Shown here: positions 46,089 to 54,956 of the stretch, in pieces
How positions within the stretch are numbered: position 1 is the first letter of the stretch
Layout of the letters: every line of letters starts with the position of its first letter
Source of the DNA: Methanobrevibacter sp.
GTDB lineage: Archaea; Methanobacteriota; Methanobacteria; Methanobacteriales; Methanobacteriaceae
Length of the DNA: 60,688 nt
Direction: 5' to 3'
Assembly: GCF_030539555.1 (NCBI RefSeq)
Contig: NZ_JAUNXX010000003.1
Span: forward strand, 1-60,688
Translations under genes and position numbers: made by a program
The notes under the pieces: generated by a model
What the model was told of the DNA's origin: nothing
The model's input: only the letters and a program-made list of their open reading frames with translations
Databases searched by the model: none

Positions 46089-47102
46089 ATGACTCTAAAG
46101 GAAAACTTTTACAAGGATATGGAAAATTGTGAAATTCCATTTACCCACATTGAAGATAACATTACAGACCCGGCACTAAAGGAAATTGACAGAATTTATG
46201 GTGCGGCCGACGTTCTAAGTATAGAAAATGCCATAACACATGAACGTAATCTCTGGTTATTGTCTGCATTTGGAACAATAATCACAATGCTATTCCTGCT
46301 TTATGATGAAGCAGAATTGCATTGGCTTATTTTTGGATGTATAGTAGTGATTATTCTCGTTTATCAACTTTATAAATTGGCTGAAAGACATGAGTGCCAT
46401 AGAAAATACTTGCAATATAGGGTGCTTGCCGAAACACTTCGTATTCAATATTTCTTATCAATAGCAGGCGTTAAAAAGCAGGTCCCCGATATTTTACCAT
46501 GGTTTATTAAAAACGGCATCCCCTGGATTGATGAAGTCTTATTGGCATTGCCTAAAAGAGATACAAATAAAAAGGAATCCATTATAAACTGCTGGATTAG
46601 AGACCAATTGAAGTATCATCAAAGCAAACTTGTAAAACTAACAGCAAAAAAAGAAAGGGACGAACGAATTTCACGTATAGTGCTATATATTACAATCAGC
46701 ACTTATCTTATTGCATTAGGGTTTGAAATTTATATGCTGACCATTCCATCAGGTGAAATAAATTCTGAGCTGCTAAGCGGGATTTTAAAAAGCTTACAAG
46801 GATGGGGAATAATGGTTGGATTAACACCAACAGACATGATTCGTTCAATTTTAAAAATTGTAATTGGAACTATGTCCGCAATAACTTTATTCAGTGGAAG
46901 TTATTATGGAAAGATGTCATTATCCAACACAATTGAAGACCACAGAAGAATGGCGATATTGTATCAAAGAGCTGAAAATGAAATCTTGCTGAATGGAGAA
47001 ACAGAAGAGCTGATTATCTTTCTTGCTCGGGAATCACTGATTGAAAATAGTACCTGGTATTCATATCAGAATAAAAACAATCCCGACCTTACCATTGAGT
47101 AA
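46089..47102 (+). CDS. SLATT-like (SMODS/SLOG-associated) membrane protein
   Basis: A 337-residue protein with two pairs of membrane helices (about 53-95 and 193-275). Helical motifs follow each pair: HRKYLQYRVLAETLRIQYFL after the first, DHRRMAILYQRAENEILL and ARESLIENSTWYSYQ after the second. These resemble SLATT/DUF4231-type proteins that accompany SLOG nucleotide-sensing or SMODS nucleotide-making proteins in bacterial conflict systems. I recall the pattern rather than a database match. No SLOG or SMODS partner is adjacent. The 3' end overlaps the convergent permease gene by 14 bases. Confidence 0.5.
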   Translation: MTLKENFYKDMENCEIPFTHIEDNITDPALKEIDRIYGAADVLSIENAITHERNLWLLSAFGTIITMLFLLYDEAELHWLIFGCIVVIILVYQLYKLAERHECHRKYLQYRVLAETLRIQYFLSIAGVKKQVPDILPWFIKNGIPWIDEVLLALPKRDTNKKESIINCWIRDQLKYHQSKLVKLTAKKERDERISRIVLYITISTYLIALGFEIYMLTIPSGEINSELLSGILKSLQGWGIMVGLTPTDMIRSILKIVIGTMSAITLFSGSYYGKMSLSNTIEDHRRMAILYQRAENEILLNGETEELIIFLARESLIENSTWYSYQNKNNPDLTIE

Positions 47103-48099
47103 TACCTAACAAAATTATCAGTAAGACCAGATTTAAAGCTGTGAATACCAACAAATATTTGATTTTAAATTCATTATATTCACGAACAAGAATTTTATAG
47201 GAAATAAGATTTGCCATGGATGCTATTAGAGTTCCAAAACCACCAATATTAATTCCAACAATGATTGCTTCATAATTAGTACTGAAACCGCTGAGCAATA
47301 TTGCAGCAGGGACATTGGAAATGACCTGTGATGCAATAACGCCACAGAAAACCTCATTGCCAATAATCCACTTTTTAAATAAGAAACTGAAAAATGAAAT
47401 GTTTTCCAAATTACCCACCAATATGAAAAGAGCTATGAATGTCAAGAGCAAATAATAATCAACACCAAGAAAAACACGTTTAAAGAAATTTTTACTCGTA
47501 AATTCTATTTTATACATTTTTGGCAAAGCAATGTCATCTGAAGGGATTAAAAATAATAATATTAACAAAAATAAAATAGATACTACAATATAAGGTAAAA
47601 GCAGTAGGAAAAATGACTCAAAAGAAATATTGGACACCGTATACATTACAATATTATGTGGAGCTCCGATTGGAAGAACCATGCATCCGATATTAGCGGC
47701 AATGGTTTGCAACGAAATCGCCAATATTATTAAATCACTCCTATCGACCTTTTTTAATGCAAATATGGAAAATGGGACAAATATTATTAAAGAAATATCA
47801 TTCGTGATGAATATTGAACTGAAAAAACAGGTAAAGACCAAAACAAAAACTAGCCCTCGAGTATTTTTTATTTTAGTTAATAACTTACGAACCAGTCTTT
47901 CAAAAATGGCCAAATTTTTTAAGACTTCAACAATGACCATAATCACAAATAACAATGAAATTGTTTGCCAATTAATATAATAAAAATAATTAACACTTGG
48001 CTTGACAAAAAAACAAGAAATAATAGCTAATATTAGAGATATGGAAAATATAATTTCTTTTTTAAAAAAATTAAAACTTTTATCGATTATATTATTCAT
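47089..48099 (-). CDS. ArsB/SLC13-type permease
   Basis: A 336-residue protein with about ten membrane helices. The two re-entrant-loop motifs of the ion-transporter superfamily are visible: SIFITNDISLIIFVP with NIGCMVLPIGAPHNIVM in the first half, and VISNVPAAILLSGFS in the second. Members move arsenite, sodium/proton or dicarboxylates. At 336 residues it is shorter than the usual 400-450, with reduced helices rather than a visible frameshift. No ArsR or ArsC is adjacent. It begins 19 bases after the TIGR04076 gene. Confidence 0.82.
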   Translation of the reverse strand: MNNIIDKSFNFFKKEIIFSISLILAIISCFFVKPSVNYFYYINWQTISLLFVIMVIVEVLKNLAIFERLVRKLLTKIKNTRGLVFVLVFTCFFSSIFITNDISLIIFVPFSIFALKKVDRSDLIILAISLQTIAANIGCMVLPIGAPHNIVMYTVSNISFESFFLLLLPYIVVSILFLLILLFLIPSDDIALPKMYKIEFTSKNFFKRVFLGVDYYLLLTFIALFILVGNLENISFFSFLFKKWIIGNEVFCGVIASQVISNVPAAILLSGFSTNYEAIIVGINIGGFGTLIASMANLISYKILVREYNEFKIKYLLVFTALNLVLLIILLGITQW

Positions 48100-48118
48100 A
48101 ATATCAGTTAATAACGGT

Positions 48119-48433
48119 TCAATCAGCGTTTTCCTCTAATGTTTCCAAAAGAAAACTAACAGGTCTAAAACCATCATTGCATGATATCATTGCAGATTTT
48201 TTATTTTTCATCCATCCTCCATAGAAATCTTCAGCACCATTAGCCAAAGCCAATATAAAAGGTGAAAGGCTTTCCCATGCACTATCACAGAAATTTTCTG
48301 GTTTTTCCCATCCATTAGCTATGAAAATATCTCCTTCTTCAACATCACACTCATGTTCCAGAGGATTTTCATATTTTTCAATCAAATCATCATGCCTAAC
48401 TTTTTTAACAACAGTGATTTTAACTTTTTTCAA
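48119..48433 (-). CDS. TIGR04076 family protein
   Basis: A 104-residue protein starting at TTG behind GGGTGATAAC. VKITVVKKVRHDDLIEKY, a VEEGDIFIANGWEKPENFC core, and AWESLSPFILALANGAEDF with a final SCNDGFRPVSFLLE match the TIGR04076 family of small proteins from anaerobes. Function is unknown; the two conserved Cys could be functional. First of two genes with the permease. Confidence 0.8.
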   Translation of the reverse strand: MKKVKITVVKKVRHDDLIEKYENPLEHECDVEEGDIFIANGWEKPENFCDSAWESLSPFILALANGAEDFYGGWMKNKKSAMISCNDGFRPVSFLLETLEENAD

Positions 48434-48544
48434 GTTATCACCCAGCTACATATTAGATTCAAATATTATATAATATAAATCAATTCCATCTTGAATCTTT
48501 AGACCGCAGACATTAACAACAAAATAATAAAAAAAGTAGAGGAA

Positions 48545-49735
48545 TCAACCTCTTGTAACTATACTGATAATGTCTCCGTCTTTCAGTTCATAATCACTGG
48601 CCACGCGCATTTTTGATCTTGCATCAACTGCATGCATGAACTTGTCCCCTATATCTGTGTGGACAATATAGGCCAATTCTTTTGGAGTGGACCCCTTTTT
48701 CACTAAAAATCCATCAGGAAGGACATTTCCTTTCTGGTCAGTGTATTTGTTTTCATCCTGAACAGGATATACAACAATGTTATCCAACAGCTCAAAAATA
48801 CCATAGTTTAGGGCATCCTGAACACCTGTGCTTCCATAAACATCCAAAATATTAGTTTGAATATATTGTAATGCTTTCTTTTGAGGTTCAGACAATTCAT
48901 CAGGTTTTAAAATTTCAAAATGGTCGTCACCTGAAACATAACTGATTAAACCTGATTCGTTAGCCTTAACAAGTGCTATTTCAGAATTTGCAGAAGTTGG
49001 AATCACATTTGGATATTTTTCTTTAATTCTTTCAATATTTTCCTTAGAAGTCGGAAGGTCCGCCTTATTTGCAATAATCATCATAGGCTTTGCAATGTGC
49101 AGGATATTACGGGTAAGTTCAATTAAATCCTCTTCTTCCCATTTGTTATAATCTGGTTCTATTGTTCTTTTAGCTTCAATAATGTCTTCAATAGCTATTC
49201 CGGTACCTGATAATTGATCAAATAATACTTTTGAAATATCTAAATGCTCGGCACCGACTTTTCTAATAAGTCTTACCCAATTTTTTGACAGTATTCCGTA
49301 CATCCACATTACAATTTCATTTTCTAGAAATTCAAGGTCTTCCAAGGGATCATGACTGCCTGAATCAACTGGATTTCCTTCCAAATCTGTAGAACCTGAA
49401 GCATCAATAACGTTAATAAAAACTTTGGCTTGCATTAAATCATCTAAAAACTTGTTACCTAATCCTTTTCCATCATGAGCACCAGGAACCAAACCTGCAA
49501 CATCTATTAATTCAATCGGAAGCAATCTTTTTCCATCAACACAGATTGAATTGTGAGGGTTGCAAGTAACACCTAATTCTTTACATGGACAATCCTTAAT
49601 TACATGAGCAACTGCTTTATTTGCATCAATTGTTGTGAACGGGTAATTTGCCATTTCCACACTAGAAGCGGTTGCTGAATTGAAAAATGAGGATTTTCCG
49701 ACATTTGGTTTTCCACAAACTGCAATTTGAAGCAT
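48545..49735 (-). CDS. ychF: Redox-regulated ATPase YchF/OLA1-like
   Basis: A 396-residue Obg-family P-loop protein that prefers ATP. G1 is [11 protein letters not shown]3 [17 protein letters not shown], and the G4 region is [13 protein letters not shown] domain lies at the C-terminus (about 310-396: [19 protein letters not shown]). The ATG at 49735 follows GTGATTATT; an in-frame upstream ATA/ATT run is excluded. Associated with ribosomes and stress responses in other organisms. Divergent from the phosphoesterase gene. Confidence 0.92.
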   Translation of the reverse strand: MLQIAVCGKPNVGKSSFFNSATASSVEMANYPFTTIDANKAVAHVIKDCPCKELGVTCNPHNSICVDGKRLLPIELIDVAGLVPGAHDGKGLGNKFLDDLMQAKVFINVIDASGSTDLEGNPVDSGSHDPLEDLEFLENEIVMWMYGILSKNWVRLIRKVGAEHLDISKVLFDQLSGTGIAIEDIIEAKRTIEPDYNKWEEEDLIELTRNILHIAKPMMIIANKADLPTSKENIERIKEKYPNVIPTSANSEIALVKANESGLISYVSGDDHFEILKPDELSEPQKKALQYIQTNILDVYGSTGVQDALNYGIFELLDNIVVYPVQDENKYTDQKGNVLPDGFLVKKGSTPKELAYIVHTDIGDKFMHAVDARSKMRVASDYELKDGDIISIVTRG

Positions 49736-49814
49736 AATAATCACATTAAAATTAATAACAACTTAATATTTGCATTTTAAAATATAAATAGTTTCATAAA
49801 TCATATAATAATCT

Positions 49815-50684
49815 ATGAAAGATGAAGATGTTGAACGACCCCCTGCAATGAAAATTCGGGAAGGAATCCAAGATGCAATGACATATTCCCTGCCCGATAA
49901 AAAGTTCAGTGAAAAAAGCGTTGATTTAGTTGAAATAGATATTGAACTGGACAATTTAGGTTGGAATTTTCACAATTATAGGATTTTAAATTTAACTGAC
50001 ATCCATTTAGGCCAATGGATTAATCCTCAATATTTGGACGACTTGATAGGTTATGTAAACACGTTGAATATTGATTTAATCACATTAACCGGAGATTATT
50101 TTTCATATATTATTGATGGTTATGAAGATGCTTTAAAAAATTTTTTTAAAAAATTAAAAGCCCGTGACGGTAAATTTGGAGTTTTGGGAAATCATGACCA
50201 TTGGATGAATGCTAAAATGATAAGAGACATATTTAAAGAATCGGATGTTATTGATTTAAGCAATGATGTGAGAACAATCATAAAGGATGAAGATTGCTTA
50301 AATATCGCTGGTGTTGACAGTTGTACCGTTTGTGCAGATAATTTAGATGAAGTACTTCGCAAATTAAAAGATAATGCTCCAACAATATTGCTTGCACACG
50401 AACCTGATTTTGCAAAAGAATCATCAAAAACCAATAGAATTGACTTGCAGATATCAGGACATTCCCATGGAGGGCAATTTATCATTCCTAAATTTGAAAC
50501 TACTCCATTTAGAGGGCCGAATTCAACTAGATATCCTGTTGGACTTTATAAAGTTGGAAATATGATTCAATACACAAGCAAAGGTCTTGGAACAAATTCA
50601 TTTAGAATAAGAATTAACTGCAAACCGGAAATTACAATAATTACTCTAAAAACTAAGAACAGACAAAAAATAATGATAGAATGA
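49815..50684 (+). CDS. Calcineurin-like metallophosphoesterase
   Basis: A 289-residue enzyme with metal-binding motifs in order: LTDIHLGQ (D62, H64), LTGDYF, GVLGNHDHW, and HEPDF followed by SGHSHGGQF. The spacing matches the YkuE/LpxH-like branch, known to act on phosphodiesters or UDP-lipids in other organisms. No SD precedes the ATG; TTAAAATATAAATA is about 29 bases upstream, so leaderless. Its stop overlaps the next gene as ATGA, so the pair is coupled. Confidence 0.9.
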   Translation: MKDEDVERPPAMKIREGIQDAMTYSLPDKKFSEKSVDLVEIDIELDNLGWNFHNYRILNLTDIHLGQWINPQYLDDLIGYVNTLNIDLITLTGDYFSYIIDGYEDALKNFFKKLKARDGKFGVLGNHDHWMNAKMIRDIFKESDVIDLSNDVRTIIKDEDCLNIAGVDSCTVCADNLDEVLRKLKDNAPTILLAHEPDFAKESSKTNRIDLQISGHSHGGQFIIPKFETTPFRGPNSTRYPVGLYKVGNMIQYTSKGLGTNSFRIRINCKPEITIITLKTKNRQKIMIE

Positions 50685-52807
50685 TTAAAAATAAATTCAT
50701 TTCATATTCAAAAACATTAATAACCTCCATATTACTACTAGTATCCAATCTAATAGTTATATATGGCGTGGATTATATCAGCACTGACTTTAATGTTGGT
50801 GCGTGGTATAATGCCATAATTATTGTAATTGCAGTGGCTATTGCAAATTCATTATTGTGGCCCATTTTTCAAAGATTTCTAATGAAATTTATCATATTTA
50901 CATTTGGAATTGGGGCAATTCTTATAAACTCTTTAATATTTTATATCGCTTCTTATTTTATTCCAGGAGTTTATGTTGGAGCATATGGAGCATTTCAGGT
51001 TCCCATTGTAATGGCAATAGCTACAACATTCATAACCAACATCACAAACACAAATTACTTCGACAGATACATCAAAAATATCTTAAAACATTCCCAAAAA
51101 AGAAAATTAGAATATAAAAAGAGATATCCTGGAGTAATCATGCTTGAAATCGATGGTTTATCAATTGATACATTAAAAAAAGCTATTGATAATGATTTAA
51201 TGCCGAATTTAAAAGAATGGTTAGATAAAAAAACACATACGCTAAAAGAATGGGAAACAGATTTATCTTCTCAAACTGGAGCAAGCCAAGCAGGAATTTT
51301 ACATGGAAATAATGAAAATATTGTTGCATACAGATGGGTGGAAAAAGAAAATGACAACCAGATAATAGTTTCTGGAAAATTAAGTGATTCACCGAAAATT
51401 GAGAAAAGAATAAGTAACGGAAACGGATTACTTGTTGATGGGATAAGCATAGGAAATATGTTTTCTGGAGACAGCGAAATTTCCACATTAACATCTTCAA
51501 AACTAGAAGGTCTAACCAGATTATACAATAAAACACTCCATACCGTATTTTTAGATGCCTATAACTTCCAAAGGATATTTATTCTGTTTTTGTGGGACAT
51601 CCTTTTGGAATTAAAATCCCAATTAATTCATTGCTTAAAAAATATCCAACCCCGTCTTAGAAGAACCATAGTCTATGCTGCTGTAAGGGCAGGGGCGAAT
51701 GTAGTTTTAAGAGAGGCTACAACCGAGATTTTAACCGGAGAAATATTGACCGGAGACATCGACACTGCATATGCAACATTTATGGGGTATGATGAAATAG
51801 CTCACCATTCAGGAGTAGAGGATAACGACGTCTGGAATGCTTTAAAACAAATTGATGTTCAATTTCAGAGATTATCAACGGCCATAGAAATGAGTGAAAG
51901 AGATTATGAAATCGTTATTCTATCTGACCACGGACAAAGTAAAGGTGCAACATTCAAACAGAGATATGGTATTACCTTAGATGATTATGTTAGAAGACTG
52001 CTTCCAGATGATTTGAAAGTATTTAAAGAAGAATATAATATAGACCACTTTAGAGATGCAGTTATTCCAGAAAATAAGCAAATAAAAAACATTAAAGAAA
52101 AAGTTGGAAATATACGTGACATTTTATTTGATGAAAAGGAGTCCGTTCAAAATGATAAAGAAGAAATAGAAAATAGAAAACCTCCAATAATATTTGAAAA
52201 TGAACAGTATCTCAATTTGCGAAAAAAATATTCTAACAGTCTTGAGTATATCAGAAGACATGAAAGTGTGGAGCACAATACCAAAAAATCAAAAGATTCC
52301 GAATTGATTGTTTTGGGATCTGGAAATTTAGGACTAATTTATTTAACCCAATGGAAACAGCGATTAAATTATGAAGAAATTGTAATGTTGTTTCCTGATT
52401 TGATTCCAGGTCTTGTCAAACATTCAGGAATTGGCTTTACACTTGTCAATTCCATCAATAATGGTGCAATGGTTATTGGGCAAAATGGAATAAACTACAT
52501 CGACAAGGGGCAAATTGTTGGCGAAGATCCTCTTGAAGGATTTGGAAAAAATGCTTCAAAACACCTCATTAGACAAAATACATTTGAGAATATGCCTGAC
52601 ATACTGGTCAATAGCTTTTATGACTCTAAAAACGATGAAGTTTGCGCATTTGAAGAATTAATAGGAAGTCATGGAGGACTTGGAGGAAGTCAAACAAAAC
52701 CATTCATCATATATCCTTCAGATTGGAAAAATCCGGGTGATTTGGTAGGTGCTGAATCCATCTATAAATTCTTAAAAAAAGAAATAGAGAATTTAAAAAA
52801 CATTTAA
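50681..52807 (+). CDS. Membrane-anchored alkaline phosphatase-superfamily protein with holin-like N-terminus
   Basis: A 708-residue protein. Four N-terminal helices (about 5-125; phage holin family 4/DUF360-like, with ATTFITNITNTNYFDRYI) lead into an alkaline phosphatase-like phosphodiesterase domain. Metal and nucleophile positions are visible: IMLEIDGLS, DLSSQTGASQAGI with a Thr/Ser nucleophile, YDEIAHHSG, ILSDHGQSKG and IGSHGGLGG near the end. Probably hydrolyses a phosphodiester or phosphonate at the membrane surface. It is coupled to the metallophosphoesterase and converges with the sirtuin gene (stop codons share TTAA). Confidence 0.85.
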   Translation: MIKNKFISYSKTLITSILLLVSNLIVIYGVDYISTDFNVGAWYNAIIIVIAVAIANSLLWPIFQRFLMKFIIFTFGIGAILINSLIFYIASYFIPGVYVGAYGAFQVPIVMAIATTFITNITNTNYFDRYIKNILKHSQKRKLEYKKRYPGVIMLEIDGLSIDTLKKAIDNDLMPNLKEWLDKKTHTLKEWETDLSSQTGASQAGILHGNNENIVAYRWVEKENDNQIIVSGKLSDSPKIEKRISNGNGLLVDGISIGNMFSGDSEISTLTSSKLEGLTRLYNKTLHTVFLDAYNFQRIFILFLWDILLELKSQLIHCLKNIQPRLRRTIVYAAVRAGANVVLREATTEILTGEILTGDIDTAYATFMGYDEIAHHSGVEDNDVWNALKQIDVQFQRLSTAIEMSERDYEIVILSDHGQSKGATFKQRYGITLDDYVRRLLPDDLKVFKEEYNIDHFRDAVIPENKQIKNIKEKVGNIRDILFDEKESVQNDKEEIENRKPPIIFENEQYLNLRKKYSNSLEYIRRHESVEHNTKKSKDSELIVLGSGNLGLIYLTQWKQRLNYEEIVMLFPDLIPGLVKHSGIGFTLVNSINNGAMVIGQNGINYIDKGQIVGEDPLEGFGKNASKHLIRQNTFENMPDILVNSFYDSKNDEVCAFEELIGSHGGLGGSQTKPFIIYPSDWKNPGDLVGAESIYKFLKKEIENLKNI

Positions 52808-53655
52808 ATTCTACTATTCCAATAAGCTAATATTTCAGAAATATCCTCATCAAAACTTATTGTTTTATCTTTATTTTGAGGTATTGCCTGTGGATAATCC
52901 CTATTTAATCTAATTAATGTTGTATTCGGATTATCATAAGTCATTTGCTCAAAGGGATACCTTATAATTACTGGTGTGTTAAAACCAACTCCCAACTCTA
53001 AAAATACCACGTTTTTATCTTCATCAATACCTTCTAAAAATTCCTGATATCTTTTGCTCATTTCATGCCATTTTTCATCCTCAACAAAGAAATTATCCTT
53101 TCTTACATTTATTTCCATATGTCCTCCGCAAACTGGGCATACCGGAACCAATTCCGTTGGAATCTTACAATCATCAGTTTTTTCAATTGCCTCATATACC
53201 AAATCCCTATTCGAATATAACCTATCATGACATGCTTTTTCACACTGCATCAAACCGTAATCTCCTTGGGTAGCAAAAATTCTTTCATCCTCAAAATCAT
53301 TTATCCAAAATTGATGCTCCACATTTGTTGTCAATACAAAATACTCCTTATCCTTCACCAATTCAAGTAATTGAGCATATAATTCGGTTTTACCAACAGA
53401 ATATCTGTTGACATAAACATGACGTGCCCAATGCGCCCATTTTTCCTCAGAGGTTTCATACGGATAAAATGTTGCAGAATACATGTCTTTAACACCATAT
53501 TTTTCAATGAAGTCCTGAAAATTATCATCGAAGCGTTTGCCCGAATATTCCAATCCTGCAGCAGCAGAAAATCCTGCTCCAGCACCTATAAGAATATAAT
53601 CCGCATCGTTAATAGCTTTCATGGCAGCATCCAATCTTTGAACAAACCTATCCAT
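52804..53655 (-). CDS. Macrodomain-associated sirtuin (SirTM class)
   Basis: A 283-residue Sir2-fold protein. LIGAGAGFSAAAGLEYSG (24-39) binds NAD. The active-site segment reads TTNVEHQFWIND then FATQGDYGLMQC: Gln occupies the place of the usual catalytic His (classically LHG). A zinc ribbon follows (QCEKAC, CPVCGG). The His-to-Gln change is typical of class M sirtuins, some of which ADP-ribosylate proteins instead of deacetylating them. The ATG at 53655 overlaps the macrodomain stop (TGATG); the GGTGAT SD is just upstream. Confidence 0.87.
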   Translation of the reverse strand: MDRFVQRLDAAMKAINDADYILIGAGAGFSAAAGLEYSGKRFDDNFQDFIEKYGVKDMYSATFYPYETSEEKWAHWARHVYVNRYSVGKTELYAQLLELVKDKEYFVLTTNVEHQFWINDFEDERIFATQGDYGLMQCEKACHDRLYSNRDLVYEAIEKTDDCKIPTELVPVCPVCGGHMEINVRKDNFFVEDEKWHEMSKRYQEFLEGIDEDKNVVFLELGVGFNTPVIIRYPFEQMTYDNPNTTLIRLNRDYPQAIPQNKDKTISFDEDISEILAYWNSRI

Positions 53656-54440
53656 CAATCATCACCCCATAATAATTTTTTATAAATCAAGTAATCCTCA
53701 TCAGTAAAAACATTGAAAATCACATGTTTCAAGCTACATTCATTTGAACTTAAATATTCTTCAACAGTTTTTATAGCTATTTTTGCGGCTAACTCCTGTG
53801 GAAAATTAAAAACACCAGTTGAAATGCAACAAAATGCCAAAGACTCAAGTTTATTAGTCTCAGCAATTTCCAGACAAGAGGTATAGCAACTGGCCAATTC
53901 TTCGCATTCCTTTTTGGAAGGTTTCAAACCCTGAGGAATAGCCGGACCTACTGTATGGATAACATGTTTAGAAGGCAAATTATAGGCGCCCGTGATTTTT
54001 GCTTTCCCGACTTCTTCATCTTCATCCTGGCTTTGCATAATGGAATTACATTCTTCCCTTAGCTGAATGCCCGCAGCTGAGTGAATCACATTGTCTATGC
54101 AATTATGCATAGGAACAAAACAGCCAAGCAGTTTAGAATTTGCGGCATTGACAATCCCATCTACTTTTAATGTGGTTATATCACCTTTCCAAAGTGCAAT
54201 TTTACCTTTAACTTCTTTAATATCAATTGGAGAAGTTAAAGTTTTATTTAAGATTTCACTAGTCAGATAATCATCCTGAACTTTTAAAAACTCACCAGAT
54301 ACGGAAGAAGGCAATCTAATATTCATCAATGATCTAAGTAAATTCTTTTTTGATTGAACATCATTTGGAATTTCAATTATCTCGTCTCGTTCATCTATCA
54401 AGTACCCAATTAAAAAATCCAATTGTTCATCAGCATTCAT
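53655..54440 (-). CDS. Zinc-dependent macrodomain ADP-ribosyl hydrolase
   Basis: A 261-residue protein. A helical N-terminal lead ([19 protein letters not shown]) precedes a macrodomain from about 80: [20 protein letters not shown], then [29 protein letters not shown] and [12 protein letters not shown]. The C, H and C in GCFVPMHNC match the zinc ligands of sirtuin-linked macrodomains, which remove ADP-ribose added by SirTM. GGAGGGATAAA precedes the ATG. First gene of the macro-sirtuin unit, divergent from hxlR. Confidence 0.87.
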   Translation of the reverse strand: MNADEQLDFLIGYLIDERDEIIEIPNDVQSKKNLLRSLMNIRLPSSVSGEFLKVQDDYLTSEILNKTLTSPIDIKEVKGKIALWKGDITTLKVDGIVNAANSKLLGCFVPMHNCIDNVIHSAAGIQLREECNSIMQSQDEDEEVGKAKITGAYNLPSKHVIHTVGPAIPQGLKPSKKECEELASCYTSCLEIAETNKLESLAFCCISTGVFNFPQELAAKIAIKTVEEYLSSNECSLKHVIFNVFTDEDYLIYKKLLWGDD

Positions 54441-54498
54441 TTTATCCCTCCATGATTTTTGTTAATAATAATATAACTTGAGTATTTAAATGATTTTT

Positions 54499-54533
54499 GT
54501 AACTAAAAAGCAACCATGTTACCCTGAAGTAAC
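54499..54533. promoter_or_regulatory. Cluster of GTAAC-type half-sites between macrodomain and hxlR genes
   Basis: GTAAC (54499-54503), GCAAC (54510-54514), GTTAC (54518-54522) and GTAAC (54529-54533) lie within 35 bases. GTTAC and the last GTAAC form an inverted repeat over six bases. They are placed just upstream of the hxlR TATA box (about 54541-54549), a suitable operator for the HxlR regulator or for shared control. Confidence 0.5.
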
Positions 54534-54571
54534 CATAAAAAGATAAATAACATTTTAACAAATTAACTATT

Positions 54572-54955
54572 ATGAACACAGAAAAGATTGTTTGTCCTGT
54601 TGATAAAACCCTGAATCTAATTAATAAAAAATGGAGCATTCAGATTATCCGAGACATGTTTTTTGGTAAAAAACATTTTAAAGAATTTAAAGAAGATAAA
54701 CCAAAATTAAGCAATAAAGTATTATCAAATTGTCTAAAAGAGTTAGAAGAAAACAGATTAATTCAAAAAAAGGTTTTAAATACTACTCCCATAACAACTG
54801 AATATTACCTAACCGAATACGGCAAATCAATGAACAGAATTGTTTTTGAACTTGCCATGTTTACATTGCATGATGAAAATGACAATAGCTATTCGGATGA
54901 AACCCGTGAAGAGTTGAAAAATACATTCAGAAAAACTTTAAAAATTGATGATTGA
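54572..54955 (+). CDS. HxlR-family transcriptional regulator
   Basis: A 127-residue winged-helix protein. CPVDKTLNLINKKWSIQIIR and FKEFKEDKPKLSNKVLSNCL are the HxlR signature, with Cys8 close to the start of the wing-helix (a possible redox sensor, as in some members). TTEYYLTEYGKSM is the wing end. Leaderless: TATA AGATAAATAAC about 27 bases upstream, no SD. Followed by cbiE in the same transcript (one-base gap). It may control the divergent macro-sirtuin pair or itself. Confidence 0.9.
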   Translation: MNTEKIVCPVDKTLNLINKKWSIQIIRDMFFGKKHFKEFKEDKPKLSNKVLSNCLKELEENRLIQKKVLNTTPITTEYYLTEYGKSMNRIVFELAMFTLHDENDNSYSDETREELKNTFRKTLKIDD

Positions 54956-54956
54956 A

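Noticed and set aside
47089-48099. Permease as a frameshifted pseudogene
   Set aside because: It is short, but the frame is continuous and both conserved re-entrant motifs are present, with no homologous remnant in neighbouring frames.
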